A stretch of 64,000 nt of DNA. It comes from Lepeophtheirus salmonis (taxonomy: Eukaryota > Arthropoda > Copepoda > Siphonostomatoida > Caligidae). Each line of letters begins with the position of its first letter. The stretch's first letter is position 1. The notes under the pieces were generated by a model. It saw only the letters and a program-made list of their open reading frames with translations, had not been told where the DNA came from and searched no databases. The DNA lies in the NCBI RefSeq assembly GCF_016086655.4, contig NC_052132.2, forward strand, positions 16,246,805 to 16,310,804, given 5' to 3'. Positions 11,219 to 22,570 of this stretch are shown in pieces. The translations under genes were made by a program, and so were the position numbers.

Positions 11219-11870
11219 CTAACATGGACTGGGATAATCTCCGTCATTGACCTCAAAGCTGGCGAAAAGTCTCTTGCAAAAAGAGTTGCAAGGTTTGTGA
11301 ATGAAGTTCAGGTTCATGATAGCCCACTCTTCGTCGGCAGAGGCCTTCATAGAACCAATAATCGGGTAACGGATGCTACAGGCCCACTTCTCAATTTGTA
11401 ACCAGAAAGAGAATTCGAGGGGAATGACATCAGGATTGCATGTTGGCCACATTCTATTGTCCCACAAAGCGGTATTGTTAGCTAAGAAGGTCTGAGTAAT
11501 TTTTGCAGTGCGAGAAGGTGGACTATCTTGCTCAAACCCAACGTTTTAGTTGCAGAAACTTGTCTGAACACAGGGGAGCAGGTTGGGATTGAAAACGTCG
11601 ATGTAAATGGATGCCCTGAGTTGTAAACCTCCAGGAAACAGATCAAGGGCGTCCTTGAGGGCATCCTCATTAATGACGGCCTTTTTTCCGGAACTATAAT
11701 TCATTTCTATGGTCTAGTTGGGGTTTAGACTCTTCTTAACATTGTATATGGTCTTACGAACAATTTCTGTCAGCCTGGTAACCACTGTTGGAGTGTTTGA
11801 ACGAAGAAGAGTTGATTCCTTAAGCCGGGAATCTCGCGGCAATGACATTTCTCGTCCTATTTAAGAAAAA
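11219..11870 (-). pseudogene. Tc1/mariner-type transposase, internally deleted, Asp-to-Glu at third catalytic site
   Basis: Read on the minus strand, a single frame runs from the helix-turn-helix (STLLRSNTPTV then TEIVRKTIYNVKKSLNP) to the C-terminus, with TAG and TAA interruptions. It contains INEDALKDALDLFPGG, then VGFEQDSPPSRTAK with the second catalytic Asp, and RMWPTCNPDVIPLEFSFW with the third catalytic position, which is Glu instead of Asp. Spacing is 36 residues. The second DNA-binding motif and the first catalytic block are missing, so a central deletion lies between helix-turn-helix and INEDAL. The C-terminus reads CNSFCKRLFASFEVN. It resembles the copy at 31076-32300 in organisation and motif style. 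Confidence 0.7.
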
Positions 11871-12109
11871 ATGAAAAAGCAGAAGGTGTTTGCGATACAT
11901 TTTTACCTATACAATTACAGACAGCTCTAATGTGTTAACACAGAACCTCTCATAACAATAATATACAAATTTGTAAGTTTCAAGTTTCCACCTAATAGTA
12001 TTTTTTTATTTTTTTATCTAACGTTAAAATAATCACTTGTACGTTAGAAACAAAGACTTACTTTGAAGATTAGGTAAAAAAATATGTTGTTTTGTGGAAA
12101 CTGCAAAGT
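11871..12109. other. spacer without a recognised gene
   Basis: AT-rich; nothing identifiable. The terminal repeat of the flanking antisense element could lie here but is not visible. Confidence 0.3.
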
Positions 12110-12330
12110 TTGAATAATGTGAGGGGGGGAGTGGGTTAGATGTCGTTAATTTTTTATTATATTTTAGCTGTGAGAGGAAGGAAATAAACACAAATATAAT
12201 TTCCCATCTAGAAACTAGAATCTAGGCACACAGAATTTGAATTTGTGTAATATAACCAATGAAGCCTCGAGAGCATCTGTGAGATGAGGAAATGAACACA
12301 AATCCCACTTTGGTTTAAGCAAGTTCATTA
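12110..12330 (-). repeat. interspersed repeat family R, degenerate copy
   Basis: Contains AGAGGAAGGAAATAAACACAAA, split by an AATCTAGGCACACAGA segment that reappears as CTCTAGGCACACGGGG at about 41500 beside the same repeat. The TGTGAGATGAGGAAATGAAC segment repeats the motif a second time. Family R is described at 59690-59990. Confidence 0.5.
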
Positions 12331-12785
12331 CTAGTGATGTCCTAATTATACAATTAAGATTTATTTTCATTTTTTGCTCTTATTTCTGTTTTTTACCTTT
12401 ATTCACATTTTTTCTGCCATTTTTAAGTAAGAAAATATTAAGTTATTAGAGTAAAGGAAGGATTGAATCCGAGTATTGGAGGAAGAAGAGAAAAAGAGGA
12501 AAGGATGAATCCATTAGCGTCATGAATTATAACGGGAAAATTACTCGGATATTCAAAAATATATTATAACCATCTTGCCATCAAGGCTATTAAGATTTTT
12601 TTACAATCCGTTTTTTCTCTATAAATACAAACGGACATCCAGTAGGATCTCTTTTAAATATATTTACATTCATTCAAAGGGAAAGACCATCTTTTTTAAT
12701 TGACCAGGCATAAGATACTAGACCCCTCAGTTCTCATTAAGGAGCTGAGTGCCACCAAGATTTGAACTCATGTATCTGAAACAAA
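12331..12785. other. no recognised gene
   Basis: AT-rich with GA-rich patches. A minus-strand open frame starting inside and running through the zinc-finger fragment is antisense to it and carries no family motif. Confidence 0.3.
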
Positions 12786-13095
12786 GTATTGGCTATACGC
12801 AAACTTTGCAACTTTAGTGCTGAAGCCAAAAGGAAGTGTGTCCTAGAACAGCATGGACAGTACGCCAGGCACAAAAAGAATGTAGATTTAGGTGACAAGG
12901 GAGAGAAAGCTGTACAGAAAGTTGTCAACGTCATCCACTTCAACAATAACATCGATGGCGTCTTCAATACTGTCTTAGTGAAGGCCTTAATATCTTCTAA
13001 TATCCCCCTTGCCAACAACAGGGAGTTCAAAGTACTCTGAGAAGACGATTCCCTCTAGCCTCACCAGATGATAATTCAGTGGAAGAAGGACCTGC
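12786..13095 (+). pseudogene. BED/CGGBP1-like zinc-finger protein fragment
   Basis: The frame reads KLCNFSAEAKRKCVLEQHGQ then ARHKKNVDL, a C2H2 arrangement in which RKCVLEQH...RHKKN matches the second half of a BED-type or CGGBP1-like finger (K-S-T-x-x-x-H-x-x-S-x-x-H-K-x-N). Then VFNTVLVKALISSNIPLANN matches the conserved F..dl..AFi.ANIPLyKL segment that follows this finger in CGGBP1-like and hAT-derived proteins. After a one-base frameshift at about 13030, KYSEKTIPSSLTR matches kYt.k.iPsestLR. The first Cys pair is not visible. Such proteins bind DNA in the nucleus and are domesticated from or encoded by hAT elements. It is a fragment, possibly one exon. Confidence 0.5.
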
Positions 13096-13224
13096 TTCAT
13101 TGAGAAACTTTAATTAGATATTTGTTTTTAACCAGACTACATCCTATTTTACCAAATTTCATGTGTATTTTTGAGTTTTTTATTTCCATGTTTAGCTCAA
13201 TTTGTATGCATTATTTGGACATCA

Positions 13225-13310
13225 ACCGTCATTACAGTAAATAGTAAATTTTATATCATAAGTTATATTCTGAGTCCAACAAGGACTTAACTGATAATTC
13301 ATCAGCGTTA
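13225..13310 (-). repeat. interspersed repeat family R, 5' fragment
   Basis: The complement reads GTTAAGTCCTTGTTGGACTC followed by AGAATATAAC, matching the family-R head with its TCCTTG(N)TGGACTC block. Only this head is present. Confidence 0.5.
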
Positions 13311-14084
13311 ATCTCAGTATTTCAAGGGCGCACACACACGTGGTCATACCTTATATTTACGGGTTCTCTCATCAAGAACGAAAGAATAATTATCACAGAT
13401 TAGGAAGAAAAAAAAATCAAGTTTCCCACAACAACCAAACTCTCCACAATGAAAAAATGCATAGGATTTTTTTTTCATCCCAAACGAAAGCCATCTTTGT
13501 ACAATCATAATCCACCATTCAAAATTTTAGCACCTTAGAATCTACCATTTAGATCTTTGCTTGAAAAGGAAAAGAGGATGGGACAGACATTTTAACATTT
13601 TATCTGTGTATTTAAATGATGTTATTACTAATTAGAGTGAACAATATCAGATATATTATTAAATTTGACTATGTAACATAAAAAGTGACAAACTGGATGC
13701 AAAGGATTATCCGTAGTAAAGTTGAAATCCGCAGAAAGTTACCCCAAACTATAAAATACATTTCAGTAAAAAATAAATATCCAACCAATATTGAAAAGTA
13801 TAATTCCGACTTTTTAATATACACATATGTATTTCATCCTCTTATTTATTTATTTTGTCTATTTTATATCATGTCTCAATGGAATTTCGCTTTTGAATCC
13901 CTCAAATAGTAAATAAATGTTTGCTATATAAATATATATTTTTTTTTGTATAAATAAAAGTGGGGAAAAAAAAATGTTTTTTCTCCACTCGCAGAATTTT
14001 TTATTATCCACAAAGCCTTTTGGATTAAGTCAATAGAACTACAGTTTACATTCTTTTAATGCAAAATATATATAGTCCACTATA
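13311..14084. other. no recognised gene
   Basis: AT-rich. A short CA run lies near 13330. The 74-codon plus-strand frame at 13685-13909 has no family signature and biased composition. Confidence 0.35.
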
Positions 14085-14600
14085 TAGAGGGTGTGAAGAT
14101 CAATCGGTGCTTGCATGCAGTGGGGATTTTGTTATGATACAGCTATCTGATGGCGTCTCGTTTTTGGGCTTGTAGAAACGTTATTTCATCAATGACAGAC
14201 GCTCCAGATATAAAGAAGATATAATTTACAAAGGAGGAACGTTTTTGCACCGTTGTGATGGTTTTTGTCCATGTTGGAGGAAATCGTGTTGCCTTGGATT
14301 CAGCGAATCGCTGGAGATCGGCCTTGGTTGAGCCATGTCTCAGAAAGGTCACTGAAGTGGCGCAATGAGGACTTTTATGATTTTATTGGGAAGGAAATAT
14401 GGCCCCAGCATTCCAGATCTTATTCTGATGGATTATTTTGTTTCGGGTTACATTGAATCTAAAAAAATCAAATATCTCAGGCAATCAAGCACTCTCTGAT
14501 TGCCAATATCAATGAAACAATGACAAACGTACCAAGGAACAATTTTATCAACGCATGATTCTCCTTCTGGACATGGATTCAGAACATGGTTGATGGAGTA
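14085..14600 (+). pseudogene. maT-like (DD37D) transposase, C-terminal half, second Asp deleted
   Basis: The frame MLEEIVLPWIQRIAGDRPW is the block preceding the second catalytic motif. It is followed directly by SHVSERSLKW, so the VWQQDSAPS segment with the second Asp has been deleted. NEDFYDFIGKEIWP continues, then a frameshift leads to SIPDLILMDYFVSGYIES, where the third Asp (LMDYF) is kept. About 60 further codons decay into IANINETMT-like sequence. The part 14085-14260 likely holds upstream transposase remnants but is unreadable. It is closest in this window to the copy at 40070-41339. Confidence 0.7.
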
Positions 14601-15417
14601 GTCGGATACACCAAATCAGCTATTTTTCAAAAATCATATGTAAAATTAAAGCCCATTTTGAAAGAAATGTGCCTAAAAAATGTGGCCAAAAAAAGATAAC
14701 TCACCAAGGATTGTTACTCTCGGTTTATTGATAGTACACTCACACGTAACTACTCAATACGTAGTCAACATATTTATATTATTATATCAATTCATCTGTA
14801 ATCGCGCCTCAAGAATAATACAAAAAGGTTAAATTTAAAAAAGGAAAAAAGTTTTCGGCCGAATTTTGAGTTGAAAAAAGTTTCCCTATAAAAAGCAAAC
14901 ACGCACAATCACACTTATTTGAAGCCACCGATCTATAAAAAACCAACTATCACCTAAAGTGACCCATGCCTTTCTATATTTGATATTTACTTTTAGACTC
15001 AAGTAATGTTTTAACAAAAAATGATATTTTTAATGGACCATTTCTAAAATTATTAATGGATAAATTGCACAATGACAAGACCTTTTTTTCATATTGCAAA
15101 TATGTAAATACTTTCATTTTGCATATACAATATAGGTATTTATTTTGCATAAATATATATACATTCAATGCGGCTGTATGTTAAAGTATATAATAACTTT
15201 TTTTTTCTCAAAAAAAAAAGCAAACAGAAAATGGAATAAAATGACAGATGACTTTAAACTTATAACTGAGAGAATTAAATTGCATCTCAAGCAAGCGGGC
15301 ATATATTTTGTTATTATTATTATTTGGCTAAAAAAATATAACTACATTTTGTGAATCACTTAAGCATAAACACATTCAAAGAAACAGAGTAAGTAAGTAA
15401 TAAGTGGGTCAATGTTA
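14601..15417. other. no recognised gene
   Basis: AT-rich with poly-A and poly-T tracts. Short frames on both strands at 14974-15354 are low-complexity. Nothing else identified. Confidence 0.35.
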
Positions 15418-15419
15418 TA

Positions 15420-16293
15420 CGGAGTGGTCTATTAAAATCTGATCACTTTGAATTTTAAAATTCAACAAGACATAATTTATAAAATAACAATAGAACTTGA
15501 ATAAAATTAATACTATAAATTGATGTGTGTCTGAGCTCTCTTCATCATTAATGTACCTGCCCTTAGGGATAATGATGGCTTCTGGGTGGCGGTAAAAGCC
15601 TAGAAACCACTCCGGATGTAGTACTATGCCATAGTGTCCCAATGGTGGCTGACAATGGCTTTTATGGTCTTGGTGTTTGGATGACTGACACTGCCGGCGT
15701 CTCCCTTTATATGTACACAAAAGGTGTAGTCGAGGGTATTGACATCAGGGGTCTAAGGGGCCAAAATTGTTAAGAAAAGTGTTCAAAAGACTCATTCCAA
15801 AGAATCATGTAACAAAGGAGATGGGTTTCTTTCATTACTAGTGTCAAAAGTGGCCTCTTCATCCTCACGAGGCTCTTTCTACCAACTTTTTCGATAGCCC
15901 TCTAGACAGCCTGGCGTAAAACTCCGAGATCTCTTGCATGGGACCCCAAGGACTTCAGAAGATGGATCTTGGTTGTTTTTGTAACTCCTCTTGTTCCAAT
16001 ATGGCCTTTTTGGCAGATCCCTTCTTCCTTTCCAACGTTTTGGAATTGCTGACTGTTTTAGACTGTTGTCCTGGAGAAGCCAAACTGATTGTAGTGTGCG
16101 AATGGGTATTCGTCAATCAAGTACATCTATTATTTTCTCAACTAGTACGTAAGTTAAAGAGCTTATGTTTGTTTTGTTTTGTAACTAATTATTTATGTTT
16201 TAATATATCAGAATATGAACTTATTTCTATACCTCAGCATTCATTAATTATGGAACTAGTAAGTCTTCAGATTTTAATGGATCACCAAGCTGG
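15420..16293 (-). mobile_element. internally deleted mariner derivative (family D), copy 1
   Basis: An 874 bp element flanked by TA at 15418-15419 and 16294-16295. The ends share ATTAAAATCTGA: left CGGAGTGGTCTATTAAAATC, right complement CCAGCTTGGTGATCCATTAA. The minus strand keeps a transposase N-terminal region (around 16080-15890) and C-terminus (around 15760-15540, with KHQDHKSHCQPPLGHYG-type sequence out of frame and IIIPKGRYINDEE at the end). The catalytic centre between them is missing. It is clearly the same derivative as 60898-61741, sharing layout from end to end. A 145-codon plus-strand frame here is antisense noise. Confidence 0.75.
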
Positions 16294-16379
16294 TACAAAG
16301 AAGGGGTTATCTTTCGGGATCTTAGGATTTATTGGGGTTTACCCCTACAGAAAATTCACTAGAACCGCTTACTAATAGG

Positions 16380-16530
16380 TGAAGTAGATTTTGCGAAGTC
16401 CATATTACCAGAATGGAACCGTTGAAAACACCAATTTGCTCTTGAATTCGTTACTGTATAGGGTCCATACACAGCACAATTTTTTTTTGGTCGCCTGCTC
16501 CACCTGTTCACCTTGTTCGTATTGATATTG
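16380..16530 (-). pseudogene. mariner (DD34D) transposase N-terminal fragment
   Basis: On the minus strand, QYQYEQGEQVEQATKK is followed after a frameshift in a poly-A tract by NCAVYGPYTVTNSRANWCFQ, then RFHSGNMDFAKSTS. This is the first helix-turn-helix of a DD34D mariner (ICAVYGpyTVsnsta..WFqRFrSGN.D). About 50 codons remain. It lies immediately beside the family-D element at 15420-16293, in the same orientation. The catalytic part is not visible on the far side of that element, so an interrupted single copy is not demonstrated. Confidence 0.7.
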
Positions 16531-16979
16531 TTTTTTTATGCAATTTATTAATGATGACATATGATCCCTACAGACATCTAGCAAAAAACACTCGGAACTT
16601 TTTACTTAATAAATATTTAAAAATAAATTGAGAGTTGGGATTGGATTACGGAACAAAAAAAATCTGGGTTCACTGGCTCTATTAAAACAACCTACAAACA
16701 ATTTGTGATTTCGATAAAAGTGAAAAGCATGATAATTAAAATAATATTGAAACAAATAAAAATGAATGTAAATGATATTCACTCATTCACACTCCTTCAA
16801 TCAAAAAGTGATCAGGGATATTATGTGGGCAAACGCCCAGGGTTAAATTCGTTGAGGGACGGTATGAGCACCCTCAAAAAAATTGTATTAATTTACTTTG
16901 GTTTTTGTATTACTAATCAAAACCCCAACACAATGCCGGTTTCAAAAGGAAAAATGTGTCATTCCCGTGCACAGGAGCT
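16531..16979. other. no recognised gene
   Basis: AT-rich. A CCCAGGG word at about 16836-16842 followed by a GAGGGACGG motif could mark the edge of the hAT remnant that follows, but no partner terminus is evident. Confidence 0.3.
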
Positions 16980-17285
16980 GAAGAACTTGCATCATGTCAT
17001 TGCTTGAGCTGCTGACATTTGTCCAAGGCAGGGAACTTTCTGAATATTTCCAAATGTATGACAATAGGTCTCACAAAATATTTTCTAGTCTTCCAGTCAC
17101 TGTTTCTGAAGCAAAGAACAGCTTTTTCAATGCAAAGCTCATCAAAATTTATCTTATGTCAAGCATGTAACAAGAACGCCATACTCGTCTGGCCATACTC
17201 AATATTATTCACAAAGGTTGCTGAGCAGTATTATCAATGACTTTCCATCAAGAAAGGCGATGAGAGTCAGGCTATAGATGGGAGT
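16980..17285 (+). pseudogene. hAT transposase dimerisation domain (ZMYM/ZBED-related type)
   Basis: One frame gives ELLTFVQGRELSEYFQMYDN then IFSSLPVTVSEAKNSFFNAK, the LPVTVAEAERSFSKLK hallmark of this hAT group, then LIKIYLMSSM, a TAA, and QERHTRLAILNI. A second frameshift restores LSSIINDFPSRKAMRVRL, the usual end (INDFAsrKARrv). The buried Glu-Arg-Ser-Phe core reads AKNSF, so the conserved Glu and Arg are altered. Only the C-terminal 100 codons remain. It is a different hAT type from the fragment at 4090-4365. Confidence 0.75.
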
Positions 17286-18596
17286 TGTGCTCTTGATGTG
17301 TTTCTTATTCACCGTATTGTATTGTATGGGGTGTTTGTAGTAAAGTATTTTGCAACTCAGCAAATTTGATTTAGTGTTTTGATTTTTTTTTTTTTACTCT
17401 TATATATTCTCAGCCACAACAGGGTAACATCATCATTATCAATAAATAAGTTCATATATATAATCAAAATAATAAAATACTCATATTATTATAAGATGAG
17501 TTTTTACAAATCCATTGACTTTCACTTGGAAGCACCTAAAACTTGAATAAAATTTAAAAAAATTAGCTTATTAAAATGGTAATTCAATTCCTTTTTTTTT
17601 TCTTGTCCTCATTCATCACACATAAAAAAAATCAAGTATCAAACGTCAAATTTAAAAAGACAATTTAACTTTAAAGAGGGGCCGGAGATTTGGTTCGCCC
17701 AGGGCGTCATAGCAGCTGGGACCGCCATTGGGTACTATTATAGTTTTAAATAATTCGGTCTGGACTGTATCGTAGTAAAAATATGTCTACAAAAATAATT
17801 GGTATTTATAAGATACATGTTTTTTTTTTGTTTTTGTTTTTTTCTTCAATTTTGGTTCAAAAATGGTTTTGAATTTCGGTCTAAACTGGTGTAGCAGTCA
17901 AGAAAATCCTTTGATACCGAACCGTAAAAAAATCGGTCTTTGGCAGACTCTAAACATTAATGTATATATTTTTTTGCTCAGCTTTTATAATAGCTGGGAC
18001 CACAACTGGATATTACTTTTGTAGAGTGCAAGGAAAATAAAACTCTTCACTTTCCTATAAAATTTATTGCCTAAATATAACACATTTCAAATGATGAACA
18101 TAGCGCAAGAAGACAATTTTAAATTTTTTAGAATTCAAGGTGATTATTTTATTTTTTCCTTAAACATTTTGAGGATCTCTTTCCTCTTTCCTCAAGAGTT
18201 TTTGGGTATTACCCAAAATGAGATGAAACACACTGATGAAACATTCTATAGTTTTAAAATGTTGAACGATTTTTGAATATCGTGCTATCCGTAATAAGAA
18301 ATAAATGTGCTGAGAACCTCCGCATTATGGACAAAGGAGAGCCTTTGTGACTCATTTAAGGAAATCAGCTTGACATAGGAAGGATAGCTCCCAATGAGCA
18401 GTCATCCATTCTTAATGTAGCCCCTCTTATTGAGTTCTATATCACTTCAGAACAAGAGATGAAAATAATATGATAATAGAAGAGAAAGAGGCTTTTTGTA
18501 GTTACTACATGAAGAGATGTTTTTTTTTTAATGCTGTTATTGTTATTATTTTTATTATTGAAGAGGCAACAAATAAATATAAATTAATCACTAATG
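17286..18596. other. no recognised gene; diverged direct repeats
   Basis: The segment ATAGCAGCTGGGACCGCCAT (about 17709-17728) recurs in diverged form as ATAATAGCTGGGACCACAAC at about 17989-18008. Between them, TTCGGTCT words flank T-rich tracts; related TTCGGTCCAGACTC is at about 20728. The 69-codon plus frame at 18067-18276 has no family signature. Confidence 0.35.
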
Positions 18597-18850
18597 ATGG
18601 ATTATTTATCATGGAGTTATAAGCGTAGGTCCTTGTTGGACTCGGAGTAGACATTGGAGTAATTCCTTCCAATATAATTGATGGATACAGAGCGGTGGTT
18701 CATCTTTATTTCCTTCATCTCATAGCTGCCTGCAACTAATTTAATAAAACGTCATAATAGCTTAGTACTCTTCTCCCAAACATTCTCCAAATTGTCAGGG
18801 TTTACCACTTTAATTTCGGTGTCGTTTTGTTTTTCAACAATCTTCATAAT
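18597..18850 (+). repeat. interspersed repeat family R
   Basis: A near-complete copy: head GAGTTATAAGCGTAGGTCCT, then TGGACTCGGAGTAGA, AGATACAGAGCGG-like middle (GGATACAGAGCGGTGGTTC), TTTATTTCCTTCATCTCATA, and tail CAAATTGTCAGGGTTTACCA. No coding potential. Confidence 0.7.
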
Positions 18851-19084
18851 TATGTCAATGGTTTAGCGTAGTGAATAATTTAGAGAGGAGTTAACATTGG
18901 TTAATGTAAAGGCGTCTGTTGAAAAAAGGAGGATATTACTTGGCACAGGTAGAAACAACTGGTGCCAATTGATTCACTCCCTCTCGAGATATATGTCAGT
19001 TTTGCCATAAAAACAATTAAGGCAAATTAACCAACATCAAATCCATAAATTCTAGCAAATAATGTATAAGTTTATTTTTAATTA
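18851..19084. other. spacer without a recognised gene
   Basis: It may contain the degraded end of the preceding family-R copy. Nothing else seen. Confidence 0.3.
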
Positions 19085-19390
19085 CCTCTACAGCGATGTG
19101 AATCAAAGATTATGATTTTGCCCCAGTTTGTTTGTTAGTCACCAAGATTACGGGGAAAGTTAGGGATCAATTTTGATCAAACTTAGTACGAATATCATAT
19201 ATGTATGGTCACAGTCAGAGGCTATTGAATTTTGAGAGGTCAAGGTAAAAGGTCTCAAAATAACACAAACGTAAAAAATGCATAATCGATCATAACTTTG
19301 GAACAATACATAACTTAATTTGAATTTAAGCAGAGGTTTTGCACTCGACCGAGTGTCCATTTTATTATATTATTATTAAATCACTTTAAA
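19085..19390. repeat. dispersed repeat resembling a widespread invertebrate type
   Basis: Contains TTTGTTTGTTAGTCACCAAG, GATTACGGGGAAAGTTAG, GATCAATTTTGATCAAACTT, GAGGTCAAGGTAAAAGGTC and GATCATAACTTTGGAAC in that order. From memory of family style, not a search, this word order is typical of a non-coding repeat seen in many invertebrate genomes. No coding sequence is seen. Confidence 0.4.
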
Positions 19391-22099
19391 TGGCTGTATT
19401 AAATGAACTTTTGGTTTGGACTTAGCCTGCGGGCCACCTGTTGTGAATCCTTGCATTAGAGTTTCTTTACTGTAAAAGTAGTATTAAACTTATTATTTTT
19501 GTAAAATATAATGATTAAATTAATCCACTAATTTAACCAACTTTGTTTGCTCTGATCCCACTCAACGACAATTTCTCGAGAAATGAGAAACTCAAGTACA
19601 ATGTATGCACATTGTACTCGTAAAGACTGTTGAACTTTCAGTCCTTATCTGCGCAATATCCCTCTTAATATTATAGCTTAAGAAAAGAGGAGACTTGTAC
19701 TATAAATATATGGATTATTATTAGTGTAAAGTAGGGAATCTCATGTCTAGACAATCACCAAAAGGTAAGAACTTTTATTATTATTATAAATCATTGTTAT
19801 AATTGTAGTGTGATTTTCGTTTTTTTTTTTTTTTTTTTTTTTTTCCTCTAAGGATCATTTAATGAGACTTGGTGGTGGAGAAAAATAAATAAAAAAGAAA
19901 GTACAGCCTCTGCTATGGTTTTCAACACAACATACACACATATTTATATATGTGCCGTAGGAGAACATGGATTAATTTAGAGTAAAAAAGTTAGATGGGA
20001 AATCATTATTCTTAATGAACCTTCCTATCAATAGCAGTTAAGTACATATATAATGAGGTTTCTCTCTGGGGATCCCAAAGCCCAGTTTTCTAGGGATTTT
20101 ACACCTAAGGAAAGTATTTATGTTACTGAGGAATAAGGCTATTTAATTATTTTATAGTTAAGGATGGGATTTTGGTTTGTCTCTGTTCAAAGATGCTTTT
20201 AAAATCAAATCTATTATTAGGGGGATCCAAAGAGATATTTACGGGATACAAATTAAAAATAAATCTTTTCCTGGTGTGCTCGACAGTCTGGTTTCGAGAA
20301 GAATATAGTCATTACAGGGCTTCTAAAATTATGGTAGATGGTAAATAAAGGACTTAAAACTGTCTAATCCAGAAAAAATAAAGAAAAACGTGACGTTGGT
20401 ACCCTCGTATTCCACGCTCTTTTATGCAATAAAATTGTGTTCTTTCCACTGTTTTTTATATTTTATACCTTGGTAAATTTATAAGTATTCTGCCTCATAT
20501 TTAATTAGGCAGATTTGTTTTTTTAATTAAAAAAAAAAAGATGGGATTTTTGATAGAAAAAAGAGTTTAGTGATTAGAAAAAGGAAAAAAACGGTTGATT
20601 CGTGCCCTTTTTTTTTTTTTTTTACTACATTGTCATAGTGTTAACAAGTTTTGAAATTCATGCCATGGCTGAATATTCTTTTTTGGTCATGTCTTATTTA
20701 ATTTTTTTCTAGACTGGATGGACCAATATTTCGGTCCAGACTCTGATTTCACATCGTAGACTTTTTTTTTTGTTTTTTTTTCAAATCGCGGAATTTTTTT
20801 TTCAAATCGATTGGAATCCCCCTATTTTTCTGTTTTATGATTTATGACTCACTTAATTTCATATGATATTAATGTCCCGATATTCAAAATATATTTGACT
20901 TCAATTTGGATTCATCTATGGAGTCTGATTTGAACCAAATTTTAAAGGACTCAATCATGTTGTTAAGACCGATGCAGATTGAAAAAACAATTAGTTGTCC
21001 ACTAAAAACCATAGCGGACTGAGACTAATTTTGGATTTTCAGAGCAAAATCTGACACTAGTATTAATATATATCTCTGAAAGAAGAATTCATACCTTTTT
21101 TTGGTATAAATTGTTATAAAAAATGTATAATAAAAATATATATAAGAATTTAAATTTCAAACTAAGATTTCCTCTTCACTAATGTTGAATTAAATGTGGA
21201 ACTTCTGATCTTCATAGCGGTAATTCATTTTCTCCCTTCAAGATCTTATAAAAAGCAGCTGATATTAACAAAGATCTTACTCAGTAATACCATGTGTCTA
21301 GCTCCTATAGTTTCCTTGTATTCTACATAAATCCAATTTCCAGTAATACCATAAGTAAAACCAGGCATGTTTGGTCAAATAAATTACTCTTTAGAGATTA
21401 CAAAAGGAAAATTTTTTCTTGGGCACGTGCTCTTTCTCCTTTTTTAATTTTATTCTTTATATATTAATAATTGTTACGGTAAAATCTCCTCTAATAAATA
21501 CTATAGTTTGCCACTTACCTTAGTGCAATATTGAAAATAATTGATGTCATTAGTCAAATCCTTTAAAAAAGTACCCTCTCCGCCTGGATTTCTAGGAATT
21601 CATATTTTTCTACTTGGATATCCTAGCCATACGCTTTCGGATCCTCTGTGCATGTTTTGTCTAAGGGATCTCGTCTCTGTGTGCCTCACTCAGTGGATCT
21701 CATCTTCTTTAATTGAAGGATTTTTCATTGTGATGGGGACTTCTGACCACGTGAATCATTGGCCTCTATACGCAAAAATACATAAAGACCTCTTGCAATA
21801 ATCGTATACTGCTACAAGAACAAACGAATTCCATAAAAAGACAGAATAATCGGGTGAAAGCCCAAGTGAGGAACCGGTATGAGCTATCATCCTCCATTCA
21901 CTGCTCCTTTATTGAAATTCTAAAGCTATTTTCTTCTTAATTCAACTGTGCTTCATCTCTTACTTTAAGAAAACTGTCTGATTGATAAGAGTCCTTCAGT
22001 ATAAAAAAATAAACAGAAATAACATATCTCAATAACATTGATATCAATGCCATTTTTAAGGTGAATTTTTGATATATCATTATGGAAAGTTATACATAT
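19391..22099. other. no recognised gene
   Basis: AT-rich with long T tracts (for example about 19820-19843, 20610-20630). The 86-codon plus frame at 21541-21801 is higher in complexity than its surroundings but matches no family I know. At 19425-19450, ACTTAGCCTGCGGGCCACC resembles the kind of sequence found near hAT MITE ends. Confidence 0.35.
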
Positions 22100-22570
22100 A
22101 ACTTAAAACCTTAATTTCTTTATCATTTGTGTCCCCCTTTCGTCATTGGAAAACAAGTGGAAAATGATTCTAGACTTTTAAAAATAATGTGTTTTTCTTT
22201 TCTGGATAGTTTTTTTTTCTATAATGTATATTATATTCTGCTAATTAATATATAATATTTATTTATGTATAAAAATGTCTCATTTCATCTTGTATATCTA
22301 TTATAACTTAAAAATTGTATCGCTAATAATTTGTTAAATCTATTTGTTTTATTTAATATCATTTTTCATTTTAAATTTGTCTGATTCTCTGCATATAACT
22401 TGTATTAAAGTTTATTATTAATATAATTATTTTTTAGTTGTATTTTTTTAAATTCAGCCATACTTATTTAACTTACTATTATAAACATAAGTAATAATAC
22501 TTTACTACATTATTTTAATAATTTTTAATATTTCAATGTCAAGATAAAGACGTTAGAATTCGTTATAAAT
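22100..22570 (+). repeat. local repeat L, uninterrupted copy
   Basis: The order TGTCTCATT, AATCTATTTGTT, TCTCTGCATATAACTT, CAGCCATACTTATTTAACTT recurs at 23130-23277 and continues at 26402-26550, after a 3.1 kb insertion. This copy therefore shows the empty-site arrangement. No coding content. Confidence 0.6.

Noticed and set aside
12737..13030. 97-codon minus-strand frame
   Set aside because: Antisense to the zinc-finger fragment; the plus strand has the recognisable motifs.
13330..13345. CA run, with other TA, CT and GT runs elsewhere, as notable microsatellites
   Set aside because: All are short and ordinary for AT-rich animal DNA.
15938..16375. 145-codon plus-strand open frame, the longest plus-strand frame in this region
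   Set aside because: It lies antisense to the family-D mariner derivative and crosses its right terminus; no family motif appears in this frame.
15418..16530. Single mariner interrupted by the family-D element
   Set aside because: The head at 16380-16530 is adjacent, but no matching downstream mariner sequence is visible left of 15418.
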